DNA from: Cryptomeria japonica
Taxonomy: Eukaryota; Streptophyta; Pinopsida; Cupressales; Cupressaceae
Reading direction: 5' to 3'
Length of the DNA: 64,000 nucleotides
NCBI RefSeq assembly: GCF_030272615.1
Contig: NC_081407.1
Span: 439,423,213-439,487,212 of the forward strand
The position numbers were made by a program, and so were the translations under genes. The notes under the pieces are model-generated. The model was not told the origin of the DNA and did not search any database. It saw only the letters and a list, made by a program, of their open reading frames with translations. This document shows positions 42,726 to 54,800 of the stretch, piece after piece (the stretch's first letter is position 1; every line of letters begins with the position of its first letter).

Positions 42726-43011
42726 TGTAAGGTCCTAGAGACAACTGAGAGGGGGGGGGTGAATCAGTTGTCAAATAAATTCAAACCAAAAACAACTTAA
42801 CCAACTTAATACTTAATACCGATAAACCAGTTAAGTATGTCGATAGACAGTTTTAACAGTTAATTGCTATACCAGTAAAGATTAATGCATGAAACAAAAA
42901 CACAAAGTCATCCACAATACATAACACCAATATTTGTACATGGAAACCCTATAAGGGGAAAAACCATGGTGGGAAACCTACCCACAATCAGATGATACTA
43001 CTACAGATACT
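42726..43011 (-). repeat. COP-I 3' LTR, terminal part
   Basis: The plus strand reads TGTAAGGTCCTAGAGACAACTGAG with the G-run GGGGGGGGG (C-run on the coding strand) and matches 56065-56350. It is cut by COP-J with duplication ATACT (43007-43011 and 50609-50613). Confidence 0.93.
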
Positions 43012-44617
43012 TGTTGGCATTATGTGAACCGATATAAGGACATAATGATATTGTATGTTGTCATTGATGTCAATATGTGATATGAAGTGAACCGGCATAT
43101 GTGATATGTGAGAAGAGAGAATTGACATATGTGTGAACCGGTATATATATGCCAAAGTGAAGCAGTGTATTTTCTCAAGGTGAACCGAAATTTAGTTATG
43201 GGAACTGGCACATGGAAGCATTGTATGGCTACCGGTTGGTAGGTATTTTCCACTTTAGGATTTCTGGTTGGAGTACCTCAAGCCTATGTGACTCAATCGG
43301 TGATCTTTGTGTGATGAGTTAGCAGTATAACAAAGAACAGGTTGTGTTGCCATGTAAGCTTTGTGCGCATGAAGGATCTTGCATGAAGAAGACTATTCCT
43401 ATCTACCTCGGGAATGTGCGAAGTTTGTCAAATGGTGATAACGCGTGATGGGTTATTAGCCACCATGAAATCGGTGGATAATGGATGACGGAGAATATCT
43501 TGAGATTAATTCAAGATTGTTGCATTTAATGCAGTATGATTCAACAGTCAGGATTGAATCGCTTGAATTGCTTAACCTAATAGGTTTAAGGTTTAGGGTT
43601 TTTGCTACCAACCTGTCTGTTTCCTATAAGGTCGATGTTGTGTTTCTTTCCAAGGTTGTTGGCAAAAGTTGTGTGTGTGTATCCAAGGGAAGTGATACAT
43701 GATGCTTGCCAGACTAAAGGAATAGAAGAGATACCTGCAAAGTGAATGTGCAGAAGGTGAAGAGGATCCAAAATGGATCTGCATTAGCATTGAGTGTTGT
43801 TACCAAATCATTCTAATTCCTGTTGATCTTTAACCACTTCAACAGTTGTGAAATCCCTTAAAGGGTAGCCTTAACTGGCTTGATACAAATCCCTTAATAG
43901 GGTAGCTTTAACTAGCTTGATTCAAATCCCTTAACAGGGTAACTCGAAGTTATTGAGTTCTGGGAAGCTATAGAGCTCTGGAGATCCTTTAGCTATTGAG
44001 TTCTTGAAATCCTCTAACAAGGTAACCCTAACTGGGTTTAACCATTAACCAGGTATTGTAGCCATCCCTTAACTGGGTGATCCCTAACAGGATCGGTTCC
44101 TAGCAGAACCTATTGTAATGTCTTTAACCAGACAAGGCTCCTAACAGAGCAGACTTCTAAAGAGTTCAAAAAGCAGCTTGTGGGTATTCATCCCCATCGT
44201 GGTTTTTCCCAGTTGGGTTTCCACGTGAAAAATATGTGTGTCATGTGTGATGCTTTTATCTTGTGATGCTTTGTTATTACCTGTTAAGCATATGATGGTT
44301 CTGTGTTTTATGCCTGTCTATAAAACATATTGAACTAACTATTGTGAAGATCTGATGATAGTTTACCTGTTCATGCATGAGGGTGTAATGGTACTATAGT
44401 ATTGAGCTAAGAGGAAAGCTTAGTGAGTGACCAGTTTATGATTGTTTTAGTTATTCTGGGTCTTACCGGTTGCACTCTGTTTCAACTAGTATCACTGCTT
44501 GCTAGTCATTTGGAGTATTTGCTGTCAAACCAATTTTGGACTATATTTTTGTTTGTACTAATTCACCCCCCCCTCTCAGTACTGGTTTGGTACTATTCAT
44601 TCATTATTGAGTTATCA
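43012..44617 (+). repeat. COP-J 5' LTR (1,606 bp)
   Basis: TGTTGGCATTATGTGAACCG to GAGTTATCA. It contains 'gttgtcattgatgtcaatatg', repeated 'cccttaa(c/t)...ggtagc' phrases, 'cgtggtttttcccagttgggtttccacgtg' (about 44199-44228) and the C-run at 44565-44573. The 73-codon frame at 43481-43702 recurs at 49472-49693 and is not a gene. Confidence 0.95.
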
Positions 44618-44633
44618 ATTGGTATCAGAGTAC
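44618..44633 (+). other. COP-J primer-binding site
   Basis: ATTGGTATCAGAGTAC directly follows the LTR; its first 13 bases match the initiator tRNA-Met complement. Confidence 0.9.
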
Positions 44634-44686
44634 TATAGGTCCTCTTTGTTGTAAGCTTCACCGCTTGAGGTAAAGATCCCAGTCAA

Positions 44687-47600
44687 ATGATGAAGAGGGA
44701 AGGTCCAAATTTTAATAGGGAAAATTTTGGTATATGGAAAGATAGGATGAAGATATTCATCAGAAGCATGGGTACTCAACACAGGAGTTATGTTGAGAAT
44801 GTCTATGTTGTCCCTACCGGTATTCTCACCGATGACCAAAAGAGAGAGATACAAGAAAATGGGTAGGTCATGGAAGCCCTCATTAGTAGTCTATCTGACA
44901 TTGAGTTTATTGATGTTCAGGACAAGGTAAATCCCAAAGAGGTATGGGATGCTCTTTAAAATATCTATGGTGGTGATGAACATGTAAAACAAGCTAAGGA
45001 AGAAAGCTTGAGAGGGAAGTTTGAAGATATGCAGATGGTTGAAGGTAAGACCATTCAGTAGTATGGAATAAGAATCAAAATGGTTGTTGGAGAAATCAAG
45101 AGTGCAGGTGGTAAAATAGAAGATTCCACTATGGTAAGTAAAATCCTGAGATCCCTGTTGCCGGTCTATGCAATAAGGGTTGCTGCTATTTAGGAGCTGA
45201 GATCAATAGACAAGACTAAGGTATCCTTGGACTCCATCATAGCCAAACTGACAACCTATGAGCTAAATAGTTATGATGGTAGTGTTCAAAAGACTGAATC
45301 AGCATTTAAAGCCTCTACTTTACCATCCAGAAAAGGAAAAGAAGCTAGCACTAGTGGTGAACCTAGTCAGAGCAGAGAAATGAATGATGAGGAGATTCTG
45401 ATGGCATTTGAAGCTCTCCTTGCCAGGAAGCTTCCTAAAGGAACTGGTAAATACAAAGGTAAGCTACCTTTGAAATGCTTTTCTTGTAACCAGATAGGAC
45501 ATATTGCTATAAACTGTCCTAATGGTGATAACAAGGACAAACCATAAAGGTTCAAGAAAGTCAAGGAGGAAACCAGAGAAACTGTTTTGTGGCAGTTGAT
45601 GAAGGTGTCATAGATGAGGAATCAGAAGATGAAGAGAATGAAGACATTGTGTTTTTTGTTGTAAAGGAAGATGTGGCCTCTCAGTTTGATAATTCCAATG
45701 AGTGGATCATTGATAGTGGTTGTTCTCACCATATGACAGGTGACCAGAGCAAGTTTCTATCCTTGGAGGAGTATGATGGTGGTGTGGTTTGCTTTGGCAA
45801 TGATGCACCGTGCATGGTCAAAGGTAGAGGGTCCATCTCTTTGAATGGAAAGAGCAGTGCTGACAATGTGTACTAGGTTGATGGTCTCAGACACAACCTT
45901 CTAAGTGTTGCCTAGCTAAATGACAGTGGCCTAACTCTGGAATTCAAGAATGGAGTTTGCAAAATCAAAGGAAAAGATGGTGAATTGGTGGCCACCGACA
46001 TGCAGACCAAAGGTAACCTATTTCATCTAAATGCAAATATAAGTACATGTCTTATGGCTCAGCTTGATGATAGCTGGATATGGCATAGGAGACTCTGCCA
46101 TGTAAACTTTGATAACATTGTGAAGGCTAGTAAGATCAAGGCAGTTAGAGGGTTGTCGGTGCTAAGCAAACTAGATAATACTTTGTGCAGAGAGTGTCAA
46201 TTGGGGAAAATGTCTTCCTCAACCTTTAAAGGTAAATCTTTCACTGCTGACAACTTGCTTGATCTTGTGCATACTGATTTGTGTGGTCCTATGAAAACTA
46301 GAAGTGTGCAGGGTGATAGGTACTTCATGATTCTCATTGATGACTGCTCAAGAATGATGTGGGTCACATTATTGAAAGACAAGTCTGAAGCTTTTATGAA
46401 ATTCAAAGCTTTCAGAGCATTAGTGGAGAAGGAAAGTGGTAAAATGATCAAGTGTCTCAGAACTGATCAAGGAGGGGAATTCACTTCCAGTGAATTCAAC
46501 AAGTACTATGAAGAATTTGGCATCAAAAGGCAACTGTTTGCCCCCCAGACTCCATAGCAGAATGGCCTAGCAGAGAGGAATAACCAGATTGTGGTTGAAG
46601 TAGCTAGAACCATGTTGATTCAAGGAAAGGTAGCTCACACCTTTTGGAGAGAAGTGGTGAGCACTGCAGTCTACACTATGAACTAGGTACTCATCAAGAA
46701 AGGTAAGGACAAAACTCCTTATGAGTATTGGACCGGTATGACACCTGTGGTCAGCTACTTTAGGGTATTTGGTAGCAAATGTTACATCTTTAGGAGTGAA
46801 CATTAGGGTAAATTTTAAGCTAAATGCAATGAGGGAATATTCCTAGGATATTCCACCAAGAGTAAAGCTCTCAAGTGTTACAACAATAGGACTCAGAGAA
46901 TTATGGAAAGTGTCAAAGTAAGAGTTGATGAATCCTCTGAGAAAACTAAGGAAATCGGTAGTGAGCAAGCTGTAAATGAACCGGTTGCAACCTTCTGGGA
47001 ACCAGTTGTCAGTCAACCAAGTCCCAGTAACAGTGTTCCTAAACCAGTGAATGCTGATACTGATGAAGATGAGGATGAAAAGGAAAAGAAAGAAGAACCA
47101 ATCAAGACCATTCCTTGGTATGTCAAGTTGAATCATGATCCTAAGAAGATCATAGGAGATAAGGATGTAGGAATCCTTACAAGAAGAAAGGTCAGAGAAA
47201 ACTCATGTATGATCTTTGAATTTGAGCCTAAATCATTCAAAGAGGCTCATAAAGATTGAGACTGGATCAAGGCAATGGAGGAGGAACTTGACCAGATAGA
47301 GAAAAATGGTACATGGTCCTTGGTACCCAGACCAGAGCATAAAAATGTCATTGGCACCAAATGGGTGTTCAAAAACAAGCTGAATGAGGATAGCACAGTG
47401 ATTAGGAATAAAGCCAGATTGGTGTGCAAAGGATATGCTCAAGAAGAAGGAGAAGACTATGGAGAAACCTTTTCTCCTGTAGCTAAATTGGAAGGAGTTC
47501 GTATGCTTCTTGCATATGTAGCTTTTAAAGGGTTCAAAGTATATCAAATGGATGTAAAATTTGCATTCCTAAATGGTGTACTTGAAGAGGAGGTGTATAT

Positions 47601-48759
47601 AGAGCAACTAGATGGGTTTTTCCTATCTGAAGATAGTGATATGGTGTGTAGGCTACATAAAGCCTTATATGGTCTAAAGCAAGCACCTAGGGCATGGTAT
47701 GAGTGCCTACATTCCCATCTTGTGAAGATTGGATTTGAGAGAACAAGTGAAGATAGCAATATCTACTTGAAGTCTAAAGGAGATCAGATCCTGATCTGTG
47801 AGGTTTTTGTTGATGACATTATCTTTGGTGGAGATGACAAGATGAGTCATGAGTTTGCTGATGAGATGAAGAAAGAGTTTGAGATGTCACTCATAGGGGA
47901 GATTAAGTTCTTCATTGGACTACAGATCTAGCAGATGAAAGATGGAATCTTTATCACTCAGTCCAAATATGTCAAAGAGGTGTTGAAGACCTTTGGCATG
48001 GAAGATAGCAAACCAGTTGGTACACCAATGGTGATCGGTTGCAAATTGATAAAAGAGGATGATTCCGCACTGGTTGATGAGAAGGAATACCGTTCAATGA
48101 TTGGTAAGTTGCATTATGTAGTGCATAGCAGACCGGATATTGCACATGCAGTCGACATTACTGCAAGGTTCCAGAAAAGTCCAAGAGAATCCTACTTGGT
48201 CGCAGTCAAGAGGATTCTTAGGTATCTGAAGGGAACAATTGACTATGGATTGTGGTACCCATACAACAATGATTTCATTCTGAAAGTATTCAGAGATGTT
48301 GATTGGGCAGGTAATGTGGATGACCAAAAAAGCACAACCGGTGGTGCATTCTTCCTTGGTGGTAGACTGGTCTCATGGATGAGTAAAAAGAAGAGTTGTA
48401 TATCTCAGTCTACAGCGGAAGCAGAGTATGTTGCAGTTTTCATGAACTGCACTCAGACAATCTGGATGAAGCATGTTTTAAATGGCTTCAAAATCCCTGT
48501 ATCTGAACCGGTAAGTATATTCTATGATAAAACAAGTGCTATCAATATCTCAAAGAATCTGGTTTTACATTATAGAACCAAGCATTTTGAGCTTAAGTAT
48601 CATTTCTTGAGGGAAAAGGTTCAGAATAAAGAGATTGCACTGGAACATGTTTCCAGTAACGAGCAATTAGCAGACATAGTCACCAAGCCTCTCCCAAAGA
48701 CTACATTTGTGTATTTAAGAGGTGAATTGGGGGTACTGCCCCTTCAGGAGGTGAACTAA
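44687..48759 (+). pseudogene. COP-J gag-pol polyprotein (about 13 stops, one frameshift)
   Basis: Start at the ATG pair 44687-44692, 'MMKREGPNFNRENFGIWKD'; natural stop 48757-48759 after 'GVLPLQEVN'. Gag 'KQAKEESLRGKFEDMQMVEG'; intact zinc knuckle 'CFSCNQIGHIAINC'; a 1-bp frameshift between 45547 and 45589; protease 'WIIDSGCSHHMTGD' intact; integrase 'WHRRLCHVNF', 'CRECQLGKMS', 'HTDLCGPMKT', 'LIDDCSRMMWVTLLKDK', 'FAPQTP' then TAG; RT '[20 protein letters not shown]', '[13 protein letters not shown]', '[12 protein letters not shown]'; RNase H 'DVDWAGNVDDQKSTTGGAFF', 'STAEAEYVAVFMNCTQ'. After the frameshift every piece is in one frame, so the stops are point changes. Catalytic motifs are mostly preserved, indicating more recent activity than COP-F. 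Confidence 0.96.
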
Positions 48760-48894
48760 AAGTATTTGTTCCACATCAGTCAGGTATTGCATAGTCAAAT
48801 TTTTTGTTGATTGATGTGTTGAAGGATGCTACTCCTCAGGGGGAGCAACATAATGGAACAGGGATGCTTGTGCCTCCACTTTGACATTGTTGTC

Positions 48895-49002
48895 AAAGGG
48901 GGAGAAGGAGTGAAGCAGAAAAGATATCTGCAGAAAATGGGGGAGAAGATGTGAAGCGGAGAGATATCTTTGTATATTGCCATCAATGCCAAAGGGGGAG
49001 AT
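48895..49002 (+). other. COP-J double polypurine tract
   Basis: TTGTCAAAGGGGGAGAAGGA (tract 48895-48905) and AAAGGGGGAGAT (48991-49002) abutting the 3' LTR. A third run, CAGGGGGAGCAACAT, lies at about 48837-48851. Confidence 0.8.
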
Positions 49003-50608
49003 TGTTGGCATTATGTGAACCGGTATAAGGACATAATGATATTGTATGTTGTCATTGATGTCAATATGTGATATGAAGTGAACCGGCATATGTGATATGT
49101 GAGAAGAGAGAACCGACATATGTGTGAACTAGTATATATATGCCAAAGTGAAGCGGTGTATTTGCTCAAGGTGAACCGGCATGTAGTTATGGGAACTGAC
49201 ACATGGAAGCATTGTATGGCTACCGGTTGGTAGGTAGTTTCCACTTCAGGATTTCAAGTTGGAGTACCTCAAGCCTGTGTGACTCAATCGGTGATCTTTG
49301 TGTGATGAGTTAGCAGTATAATGGAGAATAGGTCATGTTGCCACGTAAGCCCTATGCATGTGAAGGATCTTGCATGAAGAAGACTATTCCTATCTACCTT
49401 GGGAATGTGCGAAGTTTGTCAAATGGTGATAACGTGTGATGGGTTATCAGCCACCATGAAATTGGTGGATAATGGACGATGGAGAATTTCTTGAGATCGA
49501 TTCAAGATTGTTGCATTTAATGCAGTATGATTCAACGGTCAGGATTGAACCGCTTGAATTTCTTAACCTAACAGGTTTAGTGTTTAGGGTTTTTGCTACC
49601 AACTTGTCTGTTTCCTATAAGGTCGATGTTGTGTTTCTTTCCAAGGTTGTTGGCAAAAGTTGTGTGTGTGTATCCAAGGGAAGTGATATGTGATTATTGC
49701 CAAACCAAAGGAGAGAAGAGATATCTGCAAAGTGAATGTACAAAAGGTGAAGAGGAGCCAAAACGGATCTACATTAGCATTGAGTACTATTACCAGATCA
49801 TTGTAGTTCCTATTGATCTTTAACCACTTCAACAGTTGTGAAATCCCTTAACTAGGTAGCCTTAACCGGCTTGATACAAATCCCTTAACAGGGTAGCTTT
49901 AATCAGCTTGATTCAAATCCCTTAATAGGGTAACTTGAAGTTATTAAGTTTTGGGAAGCTATAGAGCTCTGGAGATCCTTTAGCTATTGAGTTCTTGAAA
50001 TCCTCTAACAAGGTAACTCTAATCGGGTTTAACCCTTAACTAGGTATTGTAGCCATCCCTTAATTGGGTGATCCCTAGTAGGATTGGTTCCTAGCAGAAC
50101 CTATTGTAATGTCTTTAACCAGACAAGGCTCCTAACAGAGCAGACTTCTAAAGAGTTCAAAAAGTAGCTTGTGGGTATTCATCCCCACTGTGGTTTTTCC
50201 TAGTTGGGTTTCCACGTGAAAAATATGTGTGTCATGTGTGATGCTTTTATCTTGTGATGCTTTGTTGTTACCTATTAAGCATATGATGGTTCTGTGTTTC
50301 ATGCCTGTCTATAAAATATATTGAACTAACTATTGTGAAGATCTGATGATAGTTTACCTGTTCATGCATGAGGGTGTAATGGTACTATAGTATTGAGCTA
50401 AGAGGAAATCTTAGTGAGTGATTGGTTTATGTTTGTTTTAGTTATTCTGGGTCTTACCGGTTGCACTCTGTTTCAACTAGTATCACTACTTGCCAGTCAT
50501 TTGGAGTATTTGCTGTCAAACCAGTTTTGGACTGTATTTTTGTTTGTACTGATTCACCCCCTCCTTTCAGTACTGGTTTGGTACTATTCGTTCATCATTG
50601 AGTTATCA
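49003..50608 (+). repeat. COP-J 3' LTR (1,606 bp)
   Basis: Same length as the 5' copy with scattered, mostly C/T and G/A, differences (for example gaaccgatataagg against gaaccggtataagg, gaattgacat against gaaccgacat). Confidence 0.95.
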
Positions 50609-50613
50609 ATACT

Positions 50614-51378
50614 AAGTGTACATAAATGGGGTCTCCACATGCAGAAAGGCCAACAACCTAGAGCTCACTGCTCAATCACAAAATGGGAGTCACACTGACT
50701 ATAGTTGGATCGTTAAATCCAATAATAATGTACAACACAAAATAGCATCTTCATATGCTGGAATCAGTACCAGTGTAATGCTGATATGCTTCCACAAAAA
50801 CCTAGCTTCACCTTCAAATGATGTCTTCATGTATAGTTCTGCTTAAACTTGCATATACCTTCACATAATCCTTTTTCGCATTCCACGTTCGATCTTACAA
50901 ATAAGATCTTACATTTATACCATAACCTAAGACCAATTTTAGTAGGTCAGCTCTACAAGATATTACAATAAATTTTTTCTTCAAACAATATAATATCTGA
51001 TGCAATAACCGATTGAACATGTCGGCTTAATGCATTTACAACAATAATTAATCATCTCCATAGAATTTCATGCTAATCTGGAAAAGATAAACCTTCCGGT
51101 GTAACCCTAGACCTATTTGCTGATAACAACAAATATGCAACTGTGAATATACCAATGAACACAACTCTAGGACAAGATGTCCAAATGATTTCTTGGACAT
51201 AATCATGTGTCTTCCATGCCATTCCAATTGTTGATGATCATTATATCTTTCCCGTGAACCATATACCAGTAACTGTGCAATAGTTACTTGCTTGTCGGTG
51301 AATGTTGCTGGATCTCCAAAGTGCTAGTGTTTTAGTAGGTGTTGACATCAATGACAAAACCAATCCAAAATACCAACA
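50614..51378 (-). repeat. COP-I 3' LTR, remaining part
   Basis: Resumes 'aagtgtacataaatggggtctccac' after COP-J and runs to ACCAACA at 51378. On the minus strand the LTR starts TGTTGGTATTTTGGATTGG here. With 42726-43011 it totals 1,051 bp, against 1,053 bp for the 5' LTR. Confidence 0.93.
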
Positions 51379-51525
51379 ATCTCCCCCTTTGGCATTGATG
51401 GCAACACAAGATGGAAAAACCATCAAAGTGCCAAAACAGACAACACCTATCCAAACTACCAACAATCTCCCCCTTTGGCATTGATGGCAACACAAGATGG
51501 AAAAACCATCAAAGTGCCAAAATAG
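51364..51525. repeat. 86-bp tandem duplication over the COP-I LTR/polypurine junction
   Basis: 'taccaacaatctccccctttggcattgatggcaacacaagatgg' occurs at 51371 and again at 51457, period 86. Each copy carries the first bases of the 3' LTR, the terminal polypurine tract and flanking sequence. Only the copy at 51378 continues into the LTR. Confidence 0.93.
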
Positions 51526-51686
51526 AAATGCCAAGTATCAAAAACCAACAATCCCTAAAAAGATCATAACTAGAAAGTAATAATCTCTCCTAAGTAACAA
51601 TCTCTCCCTCTCGGAGCAACATGTGTTTTCCAAAGCTTTTCATACCAATCTCTCCTCAAAAGAACATGTGTTTTTCCATATATCTC

Positions 51687-51697
51687 TCTCCCCCTTT
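51687..51697 (-). other. COP-I upstream polypurine tract
   Basis: The minus strand reads TTTGATGTCAAAGGGGGAGA here, about 300 bp upstream of the terminal tract (51379-51390). It is the counterpart of the upstream tracts in the other copia copies. Confidence 0.7.
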
Positions 51698-51856
51698 GAC
51701 ATCAAATGCCAAAGTTATAATAAAACTGATTTGATATACAAAATACCAATCAATTCAATATACCAACTACCCCCCCTAAGAAGTAGCTTCCTCATCAAAG
51801 ACAGGAGTAAAAGATTTCTCTGTTAATTCTATCTGTTGATGACAATCATCAACTTC

Positions 51857-54800
51857 CTAAGTCTCTATTGGTGGTGGTATGACTCCAAGCTAATCTCTGA
51901 GATATTCAAAAGTCTCCTTGGGCAAATATTTTGTGAAAATATCTACAATCTGCTCTTTAGTATTCACATAAACCAGTTTTATCTCCTTTTCTTCAACTTT
52001 TTCCCTTAGAGAATTCAATTTGATTGAAACATGTTTTTTTTTAGAATGTAGTACTGGATTCTTAGATATATCAATTGCTGCAGTGTTATCACAATATATA
52101 GTAATAGGTTCCTTGCATTTTACCTTTATGTCTTTCAACATTTGCTTAAGCCATAGTACCTATGTACAGTTGGTTGCTGCTGCAACATATTCCGATTCTG
52201 CTGTTGATAAAGATGTACAACTCTATTTCTTACTCAGCCAAGAAACTAGTCTGTTTCCAAGAAATAATGCTCTGCTAGTGGTGCTTTTCCTATCATCCAC
52301 ATCTCCTGCCCAATTTGCATCTGTGTATGCACATAAATCAAATTTTTCATCTCTAGGATACCATAATCCAAGATTTATAGTGCCTTGTAAGTACCGAAAA
52401 ATCCTTTTTACTACTGATTCATGATTTTCTCTAGGATTACTTTGAAATTTTGAAACAATACATACTACATTCATAATATCAAGTCTGGTTTATGTCAAGT
52501 ATAGTAAACCTCCTATCATGGATTTGTATCTAGTTGGATTAACAGGTGTAGATTCATCTCTTTGTGATAATTTGTCATTTGTTGTCATAGGTGTGCTTAC
52601 TGGTTTAGAGCTCTCCATCCCAAATTTTTTTAGTAACTCTTTTAGGTATTTGGATTGACTCAAGAATATTCCTTTGTAAGTCTGTGAAATCTGCAATCCT
52701 AAAAAGAATTTTATTTCACCAATCATAGATATTTCAAATTCTTGTTGCATTTTAATAGAAAATTCTTTACATAAACCATCTTCTCCTCCAAAGATTATAT
52801 CATCAAGAAGTACTTCTATAATCAAGATGTCATCATTAGTTATTTTTTAATATAAATTGCTATCTGCATTTCCTTTAGTAAAACCAATCTTTAAAAGATA
52901 CTTATCCAATGTTGCATACCAAGCTCTTGGGGCTTGTTTTAGTCCACACAGAGCTTTTCTTAACTTGCATACCATATCATTGTCATCTATCAAATAAAAT
53001 CCATCAGGTTGTTCAATATAGACTTCCTCTTCAAGATCTCCATTCAAAAATGCACATTTAATATCCATTTGATAAACTTTGTAGTTCTTGTGTGCTGCAA
53101 AAGCCAAGAATAATATGACTGCCTCAATTCTAGCTACCAGTGCAAAGGTTTCATTGTAATCAACTCCTTCTTTCTGAGAATATCCCTTACACACTAGTCT
53201 TGTTTTTTTCTGACAAGCTTACCATCTTCATTAAGTTTGTTTCTGAATACCCATTTGGTTCCAATTACATTTTTATCTTTAGGCCGGGGAACTAATGTCC
53301 AAGTGTTATTTTTCTCAGTTTTTTCTAATTCTTCTTCCATAGCTTTAATCCAAAATTTATCTTCACATGCCTCATTAACAGATGATGGTTCAATTTGATA
53401 AATAAGACATACCTCTTCATTTTCCAATCTTCCTCTTGTCATAACTCCTTTAAATTTGTTTCCAATTATCTTATCTTCAAAATGATTCAATCTTACATAC
53501 TAGGGTTTCTTTGTTTGTTGTTGTTCTTCAATTACTATGGAATGCTCAGATGGTACCGAGGTAACTGGATCTTCATTTTGTACTGATGGATTTAGTGTAG
53601 GTTCATTTGTCACAATTTCTATTGCCATTTCAGAGTCTATATACCATGAAGTTCCTCTGAATTGTTCATCAATCTTTACATTTGTACTCTCAACAATTTT
53701 CTGCAATCTCTTATTGAAACATCTATATTCCTTGCTCTTAGATGAATAACCAAGAAATATTCCTTCATCACTTCTAGGATCAAATTTTCCAATATACTCA
53801 TCTCTTCTGATATAGCATTTGCTTCCAAAAATTCTGAAATACTTAAGAGTTGGAGTATTACCAAACCATAGTTCATGAGGGGTCTTACCGGTTTCACCTT
53901 TGATGTGAACTTTGTTGAATGTATAGACCATTGTATTGATTGCTTCTCTCCAATACACATGTGGTAAATTTTCTTCTAATAACATACTTCTTGCTGCATC
54001 CAAGATAGTTCTGTTTTCCTTTCAACAACTCCATTCTACTGTGGTGTCTGAGGTGCTGATAGCTGTCTTCTGATTCCATTCACTTCATAGAATGTATTAA
54101 AATCCCTAGATGTAAATTCACCTCCTTGATCTGATCTTAAACATTTGATTTTCTTATCGATTTCATTTTCAACCATTGCTTTGAACAGTTTGAACTTTCC
54201 ACGTGCTTCTGATTTTTCTCTAAGAAAAGTAACCCAACACATTCTAGAATAGTCATCAATAATTAGCATGAAATATCTATCACCTTGTAAGCTTTTAGTT
54301 CTAGCTGGACCACATAAATCAATGTGAATCAAATCAAGAGCATTATTTGATTTTTTTGGAATACTTTTGAAACTAGCTCTAACTTGTTTTCCAAATTGAC
54401 ATTCCTTACATATTGTATTTTGAGGTTTGACAATTTTAGGTAAATCTCTAACTGCCTTAATAGTACTGATCGTTACCATGTAGTCAAAGTTTACATGACA
54501 GAGTCTCTTATGCCATAACCAACTTTCACCTATATGTGCAATTAAGCATGTCTTTTCATTGTTATTCAAATGAAAGATATTACCTCTAGTCTGATTACCA
54601 GTTGCAATTTCTAAACCAGTTCTATTCATGATTTTGCATTTTCCATTCTTAAATTGTAACTGAAATCCTTTCTCAACTAATTGACCAACACTCAAAAAAT
54701 TATGCTTTAATCCTTCAACATAGTGGACATTGTTAGTGTTATGCTTACCGTCAAGAGATATTGTACCCTTACCTTTGATTGAACAAGCTTTGTCATCTCC

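Larger units (their letters stand above)
43012..50608 (+). mobile_element. COP-J: complete Ty1/copia element (7.6 kb)
   Basis: Deepest insertion of the right-hand nest (G, H, I, J). Exact duplication ATACT, LTRs of 1,606 bp each, PBS at 44618-44633, gag-pol 44687-48759, two polypurine tracts. The empty site is seen at 56340-56350 in the other COP-I LTR. It is the most complete element in the window, yet its polyprotein is broken by about 13 stops and one frameshift. Confidence 0.96.

Noticed and set aside
43481-43702. A 73-codon frame 'MDDGEYLEINSRLLHLMQYD' repeated at 49472, which could suggest a conserved small gene
   Set aside because: Both copies lie at the same place in the two COP-J LTRs, so conservation is explained by LTR identity. 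The same applies to 29348/35162 in COP-F.
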